NCBI GenBank assembly: GCA_028866275.1 | Contig: JAGWIK010000006.1 | Coordinates: 40,893 to 104,892 of the forward strand | Length of the DNA stretch: 64,000 nt | Direction of reading: 5' to 3' | Origin: Alphaproteobacteria bacterium | GTDB lineage: Bacteria > Pseudomonadota > Alphaproteobacteria > UBA9219 | In this document: positions 16,795-24,929 of the stretch, in pieces | How the letters are laid out: each line of letters begins with the position of its first letter | Numbering within the stretch: position 1 is the stretch's first letter | The notes under the pieces: model-generated | The model's input: the letters and a program-made list of their open reading frames with translations, nothing else | Database searches by the model: none | What the model was told of the DNA's origin: nothing | Translations under genes and position numbers: made by a program

Positions 16795-17430
16795 ATGGCC
16801 CGCACACCCGACAAAGACGACAGCCTGCAAACCTTGATTCAACGACTCGACGCGACGATTGAAAAACCGTCGAGCCGCATTGTCGCGTTTATCAGCGCAC
16901 GGCCCGGCGAAGGCACATCGACCATCGCCCGCGATTATGCGTTGGCATTGGCCGACATGGGCGAGCAGGAGATTTTGCTGATCGACGCCGGAAAGGTGGA
17001 TAAGGATTTCTTTGCCATGCATGGGGCCGACCCTGCCAACGCCCTCGCCGATGTCGTCGCTGCGGGCAAAAACGTCCATGACGCCCTCTATGCGCTGGCC
17101 CCGCATTTAAGGCTGGGCCGTTGGGCCAAGCCGGGACGCGGACGCGGCGCCATTAATAAATTGATGAAAAACGACAAATTCTGGACGGGGTTGCGCGAAC
17201 ATTTCGGCACGGTCGTTATCGACGCGCCGTCGTTACTGGATTCCGCCGACGGCGTCGCGCTGGCCGCCCGCGCCGACGCCGCGGTGATTGTGGTTGAAGC
17301 CGAAGCGACGCGCGCGCCGGTCATTGAACATTTGCGCGACGCCCTGAACCTCGCCGACGCCAAGATCGCGGGCATCGTCATGAACAAACGGCGGTATTAT
17401 ATCCCGACCGGGGTTTACCAGCGGATATAG
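16795..17430 (+). CDS. CpsD/BY-kinase-like exopolysaccharide ATPase with altered Walker A
   Basis: Cytoplasmic partner of a Wzz/Wzc co-polymerase, related to bacterial tyrosine kinases and ParA/MinD ATPases. The P-loop reads ARPGEGTSTIA, so the usual Lys of GEGKST is Thr. The second (A') motif ILLIDAGKVD keeps its Asp, and Walker B is VVIDAPSLLDSADGVALAAR. The C terminus (RRYYIPTGVYQRI) has three Tyr, not the dense cluster of true BY-kinases. It may thus be a regulatory rather than catalytic version; GEGTST variants exist in other alphaproteobacterial polysaccharide loci. Starts at 16774 and 16750 are possible; I chose 16795, which has GAG upstream. The co-polymerase is 3 kb away on the other strand. 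Confidence 0.8.
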   Translation: MARTPDKDDSLQTLIQRLDATIEKPSSRIVAFISARPGEGTSTIARDYALALADMGEQEILLIDAGKVDKDFFAMHGADPANALADVVAAGKNVHDALYALAPHLRLGRWAKPGRGRGAINKLMKNDKFWTGLREHFGTVVIDAPSLLDSADGVALAARADAAVIVVEAEATRAPVIEHLRDALNLADAKIAGIVMNKRRYYIPTGVYQRI

Positions 17431-17620
17431 ACGCGCCTGCTTCGAGCATTATACCGCGAACGTCGCCGGTTCCACTTGACGAATCTGCGCGACTGATATC
17501 TGCTTCGTACATATTACAAATACAAAAACCATCCGGTTCGCGCGCGTTCCGGCAGGTTCGGAGCGAAGATGCACTTCGCCCGCGTGGCACGATATCTTTT
17601 TGCACTGTTTCAGGAGCGCC

Positions 17621-18241
17621 ATGTTTTATGATTCGCATTCCGATCGAACGGAAGATCCCATCCCCTTTTTTGATTCCGTCGCCATCCTTAAATCTGTCCC
17701 GCGGTCGCATGCCTATGTTTCGCCCCGGTTGCGACCGATCCCCATCAGGCTTATCGAGTTTAGATATACCGGTCATGAAAATATGGACTGGACGTGCGGC
17801 AAAGAAAGTTCGGTCATTAAAAAAGAATTCCGCCGGGAGGCCGTCTATCAGCTTTGCCGTGAATGGGGCGGCACATTCGCCCCGTCCTTTCTTGAGAAAA
17901 TGGCGGAAGATTGCGATATCCACCATATACGCCCCCAATTTCTGGGCGGCCCCGATAGTGTGGAAAATTTCTGCCTTATGGACAAAAAAACCCATCAGGC
18001 GCTGCACAACCATTTCAAGAAACAACTCAAGATATTGGCCGCGGCAAAAGCAAGACTGATGGATTCCAGCAGGGCATGCACGCTCCATTCCGAAAAAGAT
18101 ATTTTATGGAATATCCTTCGCACGCGTGATAACGAACCCGCCCCGCTTGTGCCGATCTATTGGCCCGAAGGAATGTGCCATATCCATGAGCTGCACGGTT
18201 TGCACGGGCGCGCGGCGTCACATCCGGCTTTGACGCAATAA
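17621..18241 (+). CDS. HNH endonuclease-like protein
   Basis: A 206-residue protein with an HNH/beta-beta-alpha-metal motif at about residues 104-130: DIHHIRPQFLGG, then N in SVENFCLM and a closing HQALHNHF, the expected His, Asn, His spacing. The N-terminal 100 residues have no recognised domain. Start ATG 17621 has CAGGAG eight bases upstream. HNH domains of this compact type occur as toxins of polymorphic systems, in phage proteins and in stand-alone nucleases. No immunity gene, signal peptide or secretion tag is next to it. It overlaps the 3' end of the convergent beta-propeller gene by 24 bp. Its presence in a polysaccharide locus is unexplained. Confidence 0.72.
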   Translation: MFYDSHSDRTEDPIPFFDSVAILKSVPRSHAYVSPRLRPIPIRLIEFRYTGHENMDWTCGKESSVIKKEFRREAVYQLCREWGGTFAPSFLEKMAEDCDIHHIRPQFLGGPDSVENFCLMDKKTHQALHNHFKKQLKILAAAKARLMDSSRACTLHSEKDILWNILRTRDNEPAPLVPIYWPEGMCHIHELHGLHGRAASHPALTQ

Positions 18242-19168
18242 CCCCATCCGCCGCAGGATTTTTTTGGCCAAAAGGCGTGGCGAGAAGGTCAGCCGCATGC
18301 CGTCGACCAGACATTTATTTTCGCCCCACGGCATCAGGGTGTGTACGCCATCGGTATACGCCTTTGCCGAAGGCCTGATATGGTTGACTTCACGTTCGGC
18401 GTAATCGTCCGGTGTGCAGGTCGTTATTTCCATAATACGGATCGACCCGCCGTAAAGGCGCGAACAATCCTGTGACGGGCGGTACAGCTTGCCGTCCGCC
18501 GTGAAAACCGCGCCGGCGTTGCGGCTGCTTTGCGTGCCGCGCCGCACCGGATTTTTCGGGTGGGGAACCCATGGGCCCGCCAGCGTACGCGCATAAATCA
18601 GGTTCAAATTATCATGAGGGTGATCGCTGACATCCGTGTAGGAAATCCACAGCAAGCCGTCTTTTTCAAAAAGAGTCGCGTCGGCCGCCGGTTTGTCGAG
18701 AAAGAGCGATACGAAAGGTACCCATTGCCCGTCATTTTCGCGCCATTGGAAGATTTCGAGTTTTCGCGACGCGCTCGATTCCGGCATCATGAAGACAACG
18801 CCGTCGAGCCGGAACAAAAACGGAAACGACAGATGCGACCGCGCCGGCAGGTCGATGCGCATTTCGTCGATCAGGCCACCATCGCCGATCTTAAGCGCGG
18901 CCAGATGCCCCACATGGCTTTTTGCGTCGCAAATCTCGCACAGGATTGTATCGGTGCTGCCCGGCCACGGGAACGGGTCGGCCATATAGCGTTTGCGGTC
19001 GAAAGGCGCGATCCAGCGCACCGGCGGCAACCGCGTCCAATGCACGGCGTTTTCGATGGGTTGATCGACGACGCCGATCATCCAGTGGCCATAGAACAAC
19101 ACGCTGCGCACCCAATCGATCAAGCGGCGCGTTTTTTGTGAAAGACCGGACATGTTTTCCTTATCCAT
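18218..19168 (-). CDS. Beta-propeller protein (GINT1 N-domain / GH43-like fold)
   Basis: A 316-residue protein without signal peptide. Motifs such as KRYMADPFPWPG, ILCEICDAKSHVGHL, WISYTDVSDHPHDNL, GAVFTADGKLYRPSQD and the Tyr/Arg-rich C terminus match the five-bladed propeller seen at the N terminus of plant glucosamine inositolphosphorylceramide transferase 1 and in bacterial polysaccharide loci. In bacteria it is often beside sugar-modifying enzymes; activity is not established. Fourth gene of the minus-strand set wza-like, wzz-like, GT4, this gene; its start overlaps the GT4 stop by 8 bp. A second start (19153) with AAGGAA before it is also possible. Confidence 0.72.
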   Translation of the reverse strand: MDKENMSGLSQKTRRLIDWVRSVLFYGHWMIGVVDQPIENAVHWTRLPPVRWIAPFDRKRYMADPFPWPGSTDTILCEICDAKSHVGHLAALKIGDGGLIDEMRIDLPARSHLSFPFLFRLDGVVFMMPESSASRKLEIFQWRENDGQWVPFVSLFLDKPAADATLFEKDGLLWISYTDVSDHPHDNLNLIYARTLAGPWVPHPKNPVRRGTQSSRNAGAVFTADGKLYRPSQDCSRLYGGSIRIMEITTCTPDDYAEREVNHIRPSAKAYTDGVHTLMPWGENKCLVDGMRLTFSPRLLAKKILRRMGLLRQSRM

Positions 19169-20264
19169 GCGAAACAGGCCGAGTATCTACCACTGCCCCA
19201 TAGGCGTCAATGCAGCGTCCAACGGTAAAATCGCGCGCGCGGGCGCGCAAGGCATCTTTGTCAATGTCGGACGTCAGGGCGCGCGTCATAGCCTGTGCCA
19301 GTGCCGCTTCGTCATTCATCGGCACAAGAATGCCACAACGACCGTCTTGTAAAATTTCACGCGGGCCACAGGGACAGTCGGTGGCAACGACGGGCACGCC
19401 CTGCCCCAGTGCTTCGACAATGGCGTTCCCGAATCCTTCGCGGTTCGACGCGCTGACAAACAGGGCCGCATGCGCCAGCCATGCGTCCGGCCTCGCCTGA
19501 AAGCCGGGCAGCAGGACTTGATCGGCGATGCCGAGATCGCGCGCCAGTTTTTCCAACGCCGGCTTTTGTTCGCCGTCGCCGAGGATGACCAACCGCGCGG
19601 GCCGCGCGGCCACGACGCGGGCAAAAGCGCGCAGCAAAAGCGCGAAATTCTTTTCAAGCTTCAATCGCCCGATGCCAAGAATAACGGGCGTTGACGCGTC
19701 GGCCAGCCACGGATGCGGCAAGGGAAATGTCGTATCGGGGACAACGTCATCAATGACGGGGTTATAAATGGTGACGACGCGGGTGCGCGGCGACAGAAAG
19801 CCGCGCCATAAATCCGCGAGTTTTTTCGACACCGCGACAACGGTATCAGCGCGGGCGTAAAAAAGGCGCACGGCGGCGGCGAACAGGACAGACGCGCGAC
19901 AGGCATCGACACCTTCGGTGCCGTGTTCGGTCAGGATGAGTTGCGTTTCGGTGCGCGCCAATGCAACCGCCAACGCGGCGGCGATATTGGTATAGGGCAA
20001 TGCGGAAATGACCACGTCGAAAGGCCGCGCGCGCAGCAGGCGCGTCAGTTTCCACAAGGCGGCCGCGGTGCGGCGGGCGTTCAGATCGATAATGTCGCCG
20101 TCGAACCCAAGCGCGGGCGCAAGGCCGGTTTGCGCCCCGTAGACGGCAACGGTGACGGCGATACCCCGTCCTTTAAGTCCCTGCGCCAGACGCAGCATCG
20201 AGAGTTCCGCGCCGCCGCGGTCGTTAAGGCAGAGAAAAAAAAGAACGCGACGCGGCGCGGTCAT
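19161..20264 (-). CDS. GT4 family glycosyltransferase
   Basis: GT-B glycosyltransferase for a repeat-unit step, on the cytoplasmic face. N-terminal motif VLFFLCLNDRGGAELSMLRL is typical of GT4; the C-terminal domain has ILGIGRLKLEKNFALLLRAF, then ASNREGFGNAIVEALGQGVP with the donor-binding E-x7-E, and CPCGPREIL. Start MTAPRR at 20264 overlaps the upstream wzz-like stop (ATGA), so translation is coupled; eight more N-terminal codons are open but not needed. 367 residues, normal length. Confidence 0.9.
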   Translation of the reverse strand: MTAPRRVLFFLCLNDRGGAELSMLRLAQGLKGRGIAVTVAVYGAQTGLAPALGFDGDIIDLNARRTAAALWKLTRLLRARPFDVVISALPYTNIAAALAVALARTETQLILTEHGTEGVDACRASVLFAAAVRLFYARADTVVAVSKKLADLWRGFLSPRTRVVTIYNPVIDDVVPDTTFPLPHPWLADASTPVILGIGRLKLEKNFALLLRAFARVVAARPARLVILGDGEQKPALEKLARDLGIADQVLLPGFQARPDAWLAHAALFVSASNREGFGNAIVEALGQGVPVVATDCPCGPREILQDGRCGILVPMNDEAALAQAMTRALTSDIDKDALRARARDFTVGRCIDAYGAVVDTRPVSHG

Positions 20265-21505
20265 TTCCGGCGCAACGGCACAGCGCACAAAACCGGCAAA
20301 CCCGTCGCGCGTTGCAACCGTTCGGGGGTCAAAAAACCGCTGCGCGAAAATTCGGTAAAAGCGGCGACCGCCGCCACAACGAACAACGACAGGATAAAGC
20401 CGGCGAGAATGATGAGGCCTTGCAACTTCTTGGGTTCCGGCGGCGCCGACGGCGGTTGAATAACGCGCACGCTGCCCGCGCGGTCGCGTTCGTTGCTGTC
20501 ATAGGCTTCGGCTTCGTCCAGCTTGTGCGCATAAATCGTGTATTCGCCGTTGGCTACCTGCAATTCCTGCTGCAGATCGTCATAGTGGCGTTCCAGCGCG
20601 TTAAGCGCATCGAGCTGCGCGTTGATATTATCGTAACGGTCTTGCAGCGTCGCGCTGGACAACACCGCCATTTGTTTGCGCACGGCATCCCGTTGCGCCA
20701 GCAATTGCGTGCGCTGATCGGGCAGCGAATAAATTTTGTTATCGTTTTTGAATTGCTCGATCTGGTTTTGCAGGGCGATGACGCGGTTATGGGTGGCGTC
20801 CGCTTCCTGTTTCGCCTGCGGGCTGCGCGCGTCCATGTAAAGCTGGCGGCGTTTATCCATGTAAAGACGCAGCAAGGTGTCGAGGGCTTCGATCGCGACG
20901 GCGCGGTCGCGATGTTCAAACGACACGTTGATGACGGAAGATTCTTTTTCCAGATTTATATTAAGATGCTTTTCGAAAATTTCGGCGTCCTTTTCAAGAC
21001 GGCGCGCGGCTTTCTGATCCGGCGTCAAGGCGGCATCGGCGCCGTCCCCCAACCTGTCGCGCAGAACCGAAACGACCTGTCCCACAAACGACCCATCGGC
21101 ATTATCGGGAAACCATTTATCCAATTGGGTCGAAAGAAAAGTACGCAGGAAACCGCGCGGCTGCACCGGATACATCCGGTCGAGCCCGACGCTTTGAATG
21201 ACTTGCTGATGCAGGTCGGAACTGTCGAGGATGGCGACTTCGGCTTTATATATCTGATCTTGATCGAACGGAATCGGCGAAGGCTGTCCCCCCGATGTCG
21301 CGCCGGTTTCCGGCTGATAGACATATTCCGATCCCAAACGCACCACCAGCGTGCTGGTGGCCTCGAAACGCGGCACAGGCATGAAGGATACCGCGACGGC
21401 AAAAACAAACGGCAAGGCAAAGGCCAGCAGCAGCCGCCGCCTGTATTTGTAATAAAAGACGAGGATTTCGCGCTTGGGCGATTCGAAAGCGGAGGCGGCC
21501 ATCAT
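20261..21505 (-). CDS. Wzz/GumC-type polysaccharide co-polymerase
   Basis: Inner-membrane chain-length regulator. It has an N-terminal TM (about residues 23-42), the Wzz domain with FEATSTLVVRLGSEYVYQPE, a long periplasmic coiled coil (about 190-350), the Pro-rich motif QPPSAPPEPKKLQ and a second TM (GLIILAGFILSLFVVAAVAA). The cytoplasmic tail is about 30 residues and has no kinase domain; the CpsD-like protein encoded at 16795 would supply it. 414 aa is typical of GumC-like proteins. Start overlaps the wza-like stop (ATGA) and its own stop overlaps the next GT4 start. Confidence 0.9.
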   Translation of the reverse strand: MMAASAFESPKREILVFYYKYRRRLLLAFALPFVFAVAVSFMPVPRFEATSTLVVRLGSEYVYQPETGATSGGQPSPIPFDQDQIYKAEVAILDSSDLHQQVIQSVGLDRMYPVQPRGFLRTFLSTQLDKWFPDNADGSFVGQVVSVLRDRLGDGADAALTPDQKAARRLEKDAEIFEKHLNINLEKESSVINVSFEHRDRAVAIEALDTLLRLYMDKRRQLYMDARSPQAKQEADATHNRVIALQNQIEQFKNDNKIYSLPDQRTQLLAQRDAVRKQMAVLSSATLQDRYDNINAQLDALNALERHYDDLQQELQVANGEYTIYAHKLDEAEAYDSNERDRAGSVRVIQPPSAPPEPKKLQGLIILAGFILSLFVVAAVAAFTEFSRSGFLTPERLQRATGLPVLCAVPLRRK

Positions 21506-22251
21506 TGCGTGGGCGTGGTGTTGATGTTGTAGGCGACGCCCGCGCTGGGCGAGAACGGCAGAAGCTGGCGGATATTCTGGTCGACCCAGCGGTCGCTTTC
21601 GACGATGCCCGACGGCGGAACGAGGATCAGATCGCCGGATTCAACCGGCACATTCTGCGCCATGTCGAACCCGCGCTCCATTTGGGCGACATCGATGCGA
21701 TAGGTTTTTTCATGCCCCGTATCGTCGCGGCGCACCAAAACGACATTGTCCGCTCCGGCGGCCGGCGTCATCCATCCCGCATCGGCCAGTATCTGCATCA
21801 GGGTTTCGCCGCCGGTCAAAATGACGGGCCCCGGCTTGGTTACTTCACCGCCGACATAGGCGCGCTGGCTGGCGAAGCTGCGCACAATGACAACCAGGTC
21901 GAGCTGTTTCAGATGCGGCGCCAGAACGGCGCGGATATTGGCGGCCAGTTCGTCGGCGGTCAGGCCCGCGGCTTGAATATCCTGGGCAAACATGATGGAA
22001 ATCTTGCCGTCGGGGCGAACCGTCACGCTTTCATTCATTTCGGGCGCGAAGAAAAATTTGATATCGAGCACGTCGCCGGGGCCGATGCGGTAGACGGCGG
22101 GCGCCGCGGGCGGCAAGGCCGGTTCGGCTTTCAGCGTGGACAAGGGCGCGTAATCAGCGGGTTGCGTCGCGCAGGCCGCCAGCGACAGGAGCAAGGCCAA
22201 CGCGGTGGCGGCAGGTTTAAAGCCCGGATATTTTTTATTTGTTTTGGTCAC
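21502..22251 (-). CDS. Wza-like polysaccharide export lipoprotein
   Basis: Outer-membrane export protein of the PES/SLBB family. The signal peptide ends in the lipobox LSLAAC. The polysaccharide export domain is YRIGPGDVLDIKFFFAPE to VTVRPDGKISIM, and one SLBB domain follows (AYVGGEVTKPGPVILTGG, then TLMQILADAGW). Length 249 is short compared with E. coli Wza (379) and like GumB-type exporters, which lack extra SLBB domains. Start is GTG 22251 with AGGGAAAG just upstream. First gene of the four-gene minus-strand operon; divergent from the GH5 gene across 148 bp that should hold both promoters. Confidence 0.9.
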   Translation of the reverse strand: MTKTNKKYPGFKPAATALALLLSLAACATQPADYAPLSTLKAEPALPPAAPAVYRIGPGDVLDIKFFFAPEMNESVTVRPDGKISIMFAQDIQAAGLTADELAANIRAVLAPHLKQLDLVVIVRSFASQRAYVGGEVTKPGPVILTGGETLMQILADAGWMTPAAGADNVVLVRRDDTGHEKTYRIDVAQMERGFDMAQNVPVESGDLILVPPSGIVESDRWVDQNIRQLLPFSPSAGVAYNINTTPTQ

Positions 22252-22399
22252 GCGTTTGACTTTCCCTGAAAACCGACATGGGCATCTTACCGGCAGGTAA
22301 TAGTTTCAGCAACTTTGGCGGGCGGATTATAATATTAAGAAGTTTATGGTTAATTAAGCGATCGAAGGTGATGATGGGCTTTGTCTTGCGGGGGATCGC

Positions 22400-23560
22400 A
22401 TGTTTTTGCTGCGTTTTTTATTAGCCTGCGTGCTGTTGGCCGCTGTACCCGCCTGCGCCGATGCGACGGAACCTGCCCTGCACCGCGGCCTTAATCTGTC
22501 AAGCTGGCTGGCCAACGCGCCGCGCCAGCCTCTGTTCGCGCGCGATTTTGCCCAGATCAAGCGCGTCGGGTTTGATCATGTGCGCCTGCCTTTCAACCCC
22601 GGTTATTATGGTTTCCGTTTTTCGCCCCAGGGCGGCAACGCGGCACAGGTCGATTTTGTCGCGCTGGATCGCGCCGTGGCTTTGGCCGAACAATATGATT
22701 TGCCGGTGATCATCGATATTCATCCGGGCGAAGACTTTATGGACACGCTGCAAAACAATGCGTGGGCCGAAGACGAATTCGTCGACTTATGGAAAACCAT
22801 CGCCGCGCATTACAAAGACCACGCGTCGTCGGCCGTGATCTTCGAGCTTCTTAACGAGCCGCAATATTACAAATGGGAAGAACAATGGAACCGGTTGAGC
22901 ACGCGCCTGATCGAAGCCATCCGCGCCGTGTCGCCGCAACGCATCATTATTGTCGATGCGCCGCACGGCGCGGATATTGAGGCGCTGTCTTTCCTGCATC
23001 CCGTATCCGACCCGCGCATCATCTATGCGTTCCATTTTTACGAACCCTATGTCATCACGCATCAGGGTATCCATCAGGGTTTTGCCGGCAAGGCGATCCG
23101 CTATTTGCGCGGGCTGCCTTACCCGTCGACACTGGCGACGAAACCGCCGGCATCCTATGCCCCCGACGCCCCCGACCCTGCGGAGGCCGCGCGGGAAATT
23201 CAGGATTATATCGACACGCCGTGGAATGCCGCGCATGTCGCGGCGCGTATCGCCCTCGCGCAACGATGGGCCACCGAGCATCGCACCCGTGTGATTTGCG
23301 GCGAATTCGGCGTATTGCGCAACCATATCGACCCGGCGTCGCGTTATCGCTGGATCGCGGACGCGCGCGCGGCGATGGATGCCGACGGGATCGGCTGGGA
23401 ATTGTGGGATTACGCCGATTTGTTCGGCATCGCCCCGCCCACCAACCCGACCGCCCCCGACCCCGTCGACGGATCGGTGCGCATGCAAGATCCGCAAAAC
23501 GGCGAACGCGTGTTCGAACCGCAAGCCCTGCGCGCGCTGGGGCTGGACGAAAAGCCATGA
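22400..23560 (+). CDS. GH5 family glycoside hydrolase, secreted
   Basis: A 386-residue endoglycanase of the GH5 (cellulase-like) family with a signal peptide (MFLLRFLLACVLLAAVPACA; a lipobox is possible). The acid/base Glu is in ELLNEPQYY (Glu153) and the nucleophile in VICGEFGVL (Glu302). Early motifs HRGLNLSSWL and FDHVRLPFNPGYYG fit. Glycanases of this kind in EPS loci trim, release or proofread nascent polymer (compare BcsZ/AlgL-type roles). It has GGGGA before the start and a 4-bp overlap with the next gene, so it leads the plus-strand operon of five genes. Confidence 0.9.
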   Translation: MFLLRFLLACVLLAAVPACADATEPALHRGLNLSSWLANAPRQPLFARDFAQIKRVGFDHVRLPFNPGYYGFRFSPQGGNAAQVDFVALDRAVALAEQYDLPVIIDIHPGEDFMDTLQNNAWAEDEFVDLWKTIAAHYKDHASSAVIFELLNEPQYYKWEEQWNRLSTRLIEAIRAVSPQRIIIVDAPHGADIEALSFLHPVSDPRIIYAFHFYEPYVITHQGIHQGFAGKAIRYLRGLPYPSTLATKPPASYAPDAPDPAEAAREIQDYIDTPWNAAHVAARIALAQRWATEHRTRVICGEFGVLRNHIDPASRYRWIADARAAMDADGIGWELWDYADLFGIAPPTNPTAPDPVDGSVRMQDPQNGERVFEPQALRALGLDEKP

Positions 23561-24888
23561 ACGTCGCCGATCCCGCATTACGTGACACAGATACGCGACC
23601 GGTGGCGGCGTGGATCTGCGCCATCGGATTTTTTATGATTCTTCTGTTGCCGCAGCAGACGCTGAACATAGTCGGCATTCCCTATGGCGACGCCGACGCC
23701 AGCGCGGTGGCTAAAATTCATCCCGGTAATTTTTTTATTTTTCTGTCGTTCTTTGTCCTGATCGTCAGCCGCGGCGATCCCATTGCCGACCTGTTTCGCA
23801 TGGCGCGGCATTACACCGCCTATTTTTTCATGCTGATGATTTATATCGCCATTCTTGTATTCTGGGCGGTTCGCGGCCCCGGCGGGGTCGGCATGATATT
23901 GGACACCCATATCGGCATGCCCATAGCCGCTTTGGTTTTTTCCTATGCCCCACCCTCAATGCGCCGCCGTATCACCTTGTGGTTCGTTGCCATTGTCGCC
24001 GTTAACAGCGCCATAGGCATCGGCGAATCCTTTACCCATTTGCGCCTGTTGCCATTCGACCCCAGTTGGGAAGTCTTGAAACAGGATTATTTTCGCGCAT
24101 CGGCCCTGTTCGGACACCCATTATCGAACGCCGTTATCACCGCCGTGACATTGTTCGTCGTGATCGACTTGCCGCTGCACCCCTTTTTGAAAGCCGCATT
24201 GATCGGCGAGATGTTGATATCTCTGGTCGGGTTCGGCGGCCGCATGGCCTTGGTCGTTGCCGTGGCAGGATGCGCTTTGCTGGGCGCGCGCGCATTGTGG
24301 GCATCGGTGACGGCGCATGGGCTGACGGTGATGCGGTTGACACTGGCACTGGTTGCCGCACTTGCCGTTCCCGCCATTGCGGGAGGTGCGCTTTATGCTG
24401 CACTGCACAGCGATATGGGCGCGCGGCTGATGGCTTATGACTCGCTGCAGGACGACAGCGCGCGCGTTCGCGTGCAAAGCTGGAAAGCCCCGTTATTGCT
24501 GTCACCAGAGGAAGTATTTTTTGGCGTCGACGGCGACCGCGTCGATCAAATTAGCCAACAGCTCGATATCGCCTCGCCGACCAGCGATATTGAAAATCCG
24601 TGGATTTTAATGTTCATGTTTTTGGGCGCGATTATGTTTACGTTGTGGTTATGCGGTCTGGCCGCCGTGGTAAGGCGTTTGACAAGCAACGCATCGCCCG
24701 CGCTGACAATGGCCGTCATCGGCTATTTCGTGATCGCGTCGTCATCCAATTCGTTCGGGCGCAAGGATCCGATGTTTTTGCTGTTGCCGGGACTGATCAT
24801 TTGCGCCAAGATGCTGACAGACAAGGATAATATCGACGCCCCCAATTCAGCAAGCGCAAACCTATCCTTAACGGATGATCGGGTATAG
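23557..24888 (+). CDS. VpsF-like membrane protein, candidate Wzy polymerase
   Basis: A 443-residue integral membrane protein with about ten TM segments and a large loop before the last three, as in Wzy/O-antigen ligase-like proteins. Sequence features such as RASALFGHPLSNAVITAV, LVGFGGRMALVVAVAG and DSARVRVQSWKAP agree with the VpsF polysaccharide biosynthesis family. It is the only polymerase candidate in the locus. Start ATG 23557 overlaps the GH5 stop (ATGA), so the glycanase and polymerase are coupled. The linked frame upstream of 23557 is inside GH5 and is not used. Confidence 0.82.
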   Translation: MNVADPALRDTDTRPVAAWICAIGFFMILLLPQQTLNIVGIPYGDADASAVAKIHPGNFFIFLSFFVLIVSRGDPIADLFRMARHYTAYFFMLMIYIAILVFWAVRGPGGVGMILDTHIGMPIAALVFSYAPPSMRRRITLWFVAIVAVNSAIGIGESFTHLRLLPFDPSWEVLKQDYFRASALFGHPLSNAVITAVTLFVVIDLPLHPFLKAALIGEMLISLVGFGGRMALVVAVAGCALLGARALWASVTAHGLTVMRLTLALVAALAVPAIAGGALYAALHSDMGARLMAYDSLQDDSARVRVQSWKAPLLLSPEEVFFGVDGDRVDQISQQLDIASPTSDIENPWILMFMFLGAIMFTLWLCGLAAVVRRLTSNASPALTMAVIGYFVIASSSNSFGRKDPMFLLLPGLIICAKMLTDKDNIDAPNSASANLSLTDDRV

Positions 24889-24929
24889 TCGGGTTCTTGC
24901 CCTGTGTTTCTTTGCTTCCGGTTGTTTCC

